This document shows positions 5,737 to 8,815 of a stretch of DNA of 8,815 bases, one piece after another. The DNA comes from Clostridia bacterium (GTDB lineage: Bacteria; Bacillota; Clostridia; Christensenellales; Borkfalkiaceae), in contig JAJPXK010000109.1 of NCBI GenBank assembly GCA_021205485.1, positions 1 to 8,815 on the forward strand, in the 5' to 3' direction. Position numbers and translations under genes: made by a program. The stretch's first letter is position 1, and each line of letters opens with the position of its first letter. The notes below the pieces were generated by a model. It was not told the DNA's origin. It searched no databases and was given only the letters and a program-made list of their open reading frames with translations.

Positions 5737-7161
5737 TCAGCTTATAATATTTTTTATAACTGTATTGTCGTTGTAGCTGTGTTTTATACCCATTATCTCC
5801 TGGTAAGTTTCTCCCCCTTTGCCCGCTACGAGCAAAATATCCCCCTGCTTTAAAAGCTTCACCGCGTATTCCGTCGCAGTCTGCCTGTCGGTCACAGTTA
5901 CATACGCCTTGCCCGAAGGCCTTAACCCTTCTTCTATCTGAGTTATTATCTCGTAAGGGTCTTCGTACCTTGGATTATCCGACGTAATTATGCAAAAATC
6001 TGCGTATTTTGCCGCGATGGAACCCATGACTGGCCGCTTTGTCTTGTCGCGGTTGCCGCCGCAGCCGAAAAGGCAGTAAAGCTTGCCCTTGCACAGGCCT
6101 TTAAGGGTTTTAAGCGATTTTTCCAGCCCGTCGGGAGTATGAGCGAAGTCAACAAAAATACTCCCTCCGTTATAACTTCCCGCAAGCTCTAACCTGCCGT
6201 CAACCTTTTCAAGGCGGGAAAGGCCTGAAGCGATAGTTTCGATATCCACCCCTAAAGCGTCGGCGCAGGCTGCCGCCGCCATGGCGTTGTATACGTTGTA
6301 CTCGCCTAAAAGATGAAGTTTTATGTCGTAAAGCTCGTCAAAAATATTTATCACAAAACTTACCCCTTCAACGCTGTCCGCAATATCTACGGCAAACACG
6401 TCGGCGGGGTTTTTAAGCCCGTACATCACCGCGTCAGGGGCAAAGGCGGCAATTTCCCTGCCTAAATGGTCGTCTGAATTTATAATTGATATTTTGCATC
6501 TGCCGTCTTTGAAAAGCTTCTTTTTGCACTCAGAATATTCCCTCATCGAATTGAAAAAATCCAGATGATCCTGGCTGCAGTTGGTAAAAATGCCCGCTTC
6601 AAAGGTAATGCCCGCTATTTTATCAAAGTACAGCGCATGCGCGGAAACTTCCATAAAAACATACTCAACCCCGCAGTCAACCATATCTTTAAAAACAGAA
6701 TGAAGATAGATAGGGTCGGGCGTGGTAAGTTCGGGCGATATAAATTTATCGCCGTAAAGTATGCCGAGAGTTCCTATAATCCCCGTCTTTTTGCCGTCGG
6801 CTTTAAAAATTTCGGCGAGCATAAACGTTGTAGTAGTCTTCCCGTTTGTGCCTGTCACCGCGACGATTTTTAATTTTTCGTCTGCGTTGCCGTAAAAATT
6901 TCGGGCGGCCTGCGCCACCGCCGCCCTGCCGTCTTTTACAATAATCTGAGGCAGAGGGCAATTCAACCTTCTTTCGCAAACGATAGCGGCGGCCCCCGCT
7001 TTGGCAACCTGCTCCGCGCAACTGTGCGAATCAAATTGTTTGCCAGAATAACAAAAGAACAAATCTCCCTTTTTTACCTTTGAGCTGTCGGCGCAGAGCC
7101 CCGTTACTTCGATATCTTTTTCATCTTCGGTACACCCTTTTAAAATCTGGTTTAACTTCAT
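5737..7161 (-). CDS. murE: UDP-MurNAc-tripeptide synthetase MurE, meso-diaminopimelate type
   Basis: This cytoplasmic ATP-dependent ligase adds the third stem-peptide residue to UDP-MurNAc-L-Ala-D-Glu. It has 474 residues, slightly shorter than the usual 480-500. The N-terminal domain (to about 95) carries VTGLCADSSKVKKGDLFFCY, typical of MurE. The central domain has the P-loop GTNGKTTT (104-111), TTPDP (146-150), FTNCSQDHLDFF and a candidate carbamylated Lys213. The C-terminal domain has DGRLEL, VDFAHTPDGLEKSL, GCGGNRDKTKRPVMG and DNPR (395-398). DNPR is the known signature of diaminopimelate-adding enzymes, while lysine-adding forms differ here, so the wall is probably meso-DAP type. One oddity is AGKGGETYQ (446-454), where most homologues have His after GKG. 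The ATG has AGGGG about six bases upstream, 20 bases after the PBP stop. Confidence 0.97.
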   Translation of the reverse strand: MKLNQILKGCTEDEKDIEVTGLCADSSKVKKGDLFFCYSGKQFDSHSCAEQVAKAGAAAIVCERRLNCPLPQIIVKDGRAAVAQAARNFYGNADEKLKIVAVTGTNGKTTTTFMLAEIFKADGKKTGIIGTLGILYGDKFISPELTTPDPIYLHSVFKDMVDCGVEYVFMEVSAHALYFDKIAGITFEAGIFTNCSQDHLDFFNSMREYSECKKKLFKDGRCKISIINSDDHLGREIAAFAPDAVMYGLKNPADVFAVDIADSVEGVSFVINIFDELYDIKLHLLGEYNVYNAMAAAACADALGVDIETIASGLSRLEKVDGRLELAGSYNGGSIFVDFAHTPDGLEKSLKTLKGLCKGKLYCLFGCGGNRDKTKRPVMGSIAAKYADFCIITSDNPRYEDPYEIITQIEEGLRPSGKAYVTVTDRQTATEYAVKLLKQGDILLVAGKGGETYQEIMGIKHSYNDNTVIKNIIS

Positions 7162-7181
7162 TTTAACCCCTAAACCCGTAT

Positions 7182-8815
7182 TTATTCATACGGCTGAATA
7201 TTTTTTATGGTTATAATATCTTCAAAAATGTCCTTCGCCGCGGGAGCGGCTACGGCGCTGCCGTAATACACGCCCTGCGGTTCGTCCACTGTAATCAGGG
7301 CGAGGTACTGCGGATTATCGGAAGGGAAAAATCCTACAAAAGAGGATACGTATTTGCCTGCGGCGATAGAGCCGTTTTCGTATTTCTGCGCCGTGCCCGT
7401 CTTGCCCGCAACTTTGTACCCCTGTATGTAAGCCTTTTTCCCGCTCCCTTCGGTTACAACTCCTTCAAGCATTTCAGCGAGGATGGAAGAAGCTTCTTCG
7501 CTTATGACTTTATTTTTCAAGACGCTTTCAAAGGCGGTCGTGTTGCCGTTTGCATCGGTTACGCTCTTTAAAAGCCTCGGCACATAGTAATTGCCGCCAT
7601 TCACCGCCGCGGCGACCGCGCAGGCAAGCTGGATCTGCGTTACGGCGACGCTCTGCCCGAAGCCTATGCGGGCGAGATCGCAATCCCTCACCGCCGATTC
7701 GTTTAAAAGCATTCCTACCGCCTCGCCCGAAAAATCTATGCCTGTGACGTTTCCGAAGCCGAACGCCGTAAGGTATTTATAGAAGGTTTCGCTGCCTAAC
7801 GACAGGGCGATGTCGGTAAAACACGGGTTGCAACTGTTGTTTAACGCTTCGGCGAGGGTCTGGTTTGAATGTTTTCCGTTTTTATGGTCAGACCAGCATT
7901 TTATAGTAGTTCCGTCCACCGTACGCGTACGGGAAGAACTGAATATGTAAGAGGTTGAAAACGCTTTTCCGTTGCCCTGAAGAAACTCCTCTATGTCTGC
8001 GGCGGCCGTTATCACCTTAAATGTGGAGCCCGGCTCGTAAATGTCGCAGACAACGGCGTTCCTTGAAAGGGCGTTTAATGTTTCGCCGTCATCCCTCGGA
8101 ACGTCGTTCAGGTCGTAAGACGGATAGTTGACCATCGCCAAAACATTAAAATTCTGCGGATTCAAAATTACGCATGATACCGCTTTGGCCCCGCTTGAAG
8201 CGTAAACTTCCCTCATCGTCTGTTCCGCCGCAAGCTGAATTTCGATATCTATAGTAAGGCTTACGCTCGCCCCGTCCGACGCGGGGCTGTAAACTATTGC
8301 GTTGTCCTCGGTCTCTATGCCGATAATGTCGGTAGCGTATAAAATCTCTCCGTTTTCGCCCGAAAGCAGGGAATTATAGTACTTTTCCAGCCCCGAAACG
8401 CCGTTGCCGTCGGTTGAAGTAAAGCCGAGAACCTGGCATAAAACGTCTCCGTAAGTGTAACTTCTCGTATTGTCGCGGGCGTAATATACGCCGTCTATAT
8501 CGTAAGTTATAAGCTGTTCGATTTTTTCTGCCGAGGCGTGCGTGGCGACGGTAATTTCGGAGACGCCCTTTTTTATCAGGCTGCTTTTTACTGTCTGCAA
8601 GTCAAGGTCAAAGATGCCCGCTAAAACTATCGCGGCGTATTCGGTATTGGTTACGGCGTTAGGACGCGCAAATACGCTGTATGTATTGTTGTTGCCCGCG
8701 AGAACAACCCCGTTTGCGTCGGTTATGTCGCCCCTTACGGCTATAACGGGGATTTCCCTGTTCCACTGGTCGCAAGCCCTCATAACCAGAGTTTCGCCGT
8801 AAACCACCTGAAGGT
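7182..8815 (-). CDS. Class B penicillin-binding protein (FtsI/SpoVD-like), 5' end outside the window
   Basis: This is a septal D,D-transpeptidase that cross-links strands made by its SEDS partner, here presumably FtsW. The reading frame stays open to the right edge: Leu-Gln precede the GTG at 8807, and the sequence LQVVYGETLVMRACDQWNR matches the region just after the membrane anchor in this family. The GTG is therefore internal and the true start with its membrane segment lies beyond 8815. Counting the Val at 8807 as 1, visible parts are RGDITDANGVVLA (25-37) of the dimerisation domain, the active site STFK (261-264), SCN (325-327) and KTGTAQ (469-474). The protein ends about 70 residues after KTG with no PASTA domain, unlike B. 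subtilis SpoVD. It may thus be the vegetative division PBP; a sporulation role cannot be excluded. Confidence 0.93.
   Translation of the reverse strand, partial: LQVVYGETLVMRACDQWNREIPVIAVRGDITDANGVVLAGNNNTYSVFARPNAVTNTEYAAIVLAGIFDLDLQTVKSSLIKKGVSEITVATHASAEKIEQLITYDIDGVYYARDNTRSYTYGDVLCQVLGFTSTDGNGVSGLEKYYNSLLSGENGEILYATDIIGIETEDNAIVYSPASDGASVSLTIDIEIQLAAEQTMREVYASSGAKAVSCVILNPQNFNVLAMVNYPSYDLNDVPRDDGETLNALSRNAVVCDIYEPGSTFKVITAAADIEEFLQGNGKAFSTSYIFSSSRTRTVDGTTIKCWSDHKNGKHSNQTLAEALNNSCNPCFTDIALSLGSETFYKYLTAFGFGNVTGIDFSGEAVGMLLNESAVRDCDLARIGFGQSVAVTQIQLACAVAAAVNGGNYYVPRLLKSVTDANGNTTAFESVLKNKVISEEASSILAEMLEGVVTEGSGKKAYIQGYKVAGKTGTAQKYENGSIAAGKYVSSFVGFFPSDNPQYLALITVDEPQGVYYGSAVAAPAAKDIFEDIITIKNIQPYE

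Noticed and set aside
8805..8807. GTG at 8807 as the start of the penicillin-binding protein
   Set aside because: The frame continues open to the edge, the residues around it match an internal family region, and the required membrane anchor would be missing. The gene is treated as cut by the window.
1..8815. Search for mobile elements, CRISPR arrays, tRNA or rRNA genes
   Set aside because: The window is almost fully covered by conserved cell-wall genes, and no array, transposase, integrase or structural RNA pattern was seen in the short gaps.

Overview
The window is the distal part of a division and cell wall (dcw) cluster, with every gene on the minus strand. Transcription runs from right to left: a class B penicillin-binding protein (cut by the right edge), murE, mraY, murD, ftsW, murA and divIB/ftsQ. 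The gene content, the placement of murA next to divIB, the meso-diaminopimelate signature in MurE and the strong GGAG-type ribosome sites before several genes suggest a Gram-positive anaerobe of the Bacillota, most likely class Clostridia. I cannot name a genus from sequence alone.

Layout: 8815-7182 is a PBP2b/FtsI/SpoVD-like transpeptidase whose N-terminal membrane anchor lies outside the window. Then come murE (7161-5737), mraY (5729-4788), murD (4775-3432), ftsW (3439-2330, overlapping murD by 8 bases and starting with TTG), an 87-base gap with a likely internal promoter, murA (2242-986) and divIB (970-209). An intrinsic terminator (190-152) closes the unit. Left of it is a near-consensus sigma-A-type promoter (119-91) whose -10 lies inside a perfect 12+12 inverted repeat (75-104). 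This promoter leads to a gene that starts at position 14 and leaves the window after four codons.

How the genes work together: MurA makes the first committed step to UDP-MurNAc. MurD and MurE add D-Glu and (by signature) meso-diaminopimelate. MraY moves the precursor onto the lipid carrier. FtsW and the class B PBP form the septal polymerase/transpeptidase pair, and DivIB belongs to the complex that controls that pair. murF and murG, which usually sit in such clusters, are absent from their usual places.

The region is mostly conserved housekeeping sequence. I did not find a clearly new biological system. The most interesting parts are the palindromic operator-like promoter near the left edge and the missing murF and murG.
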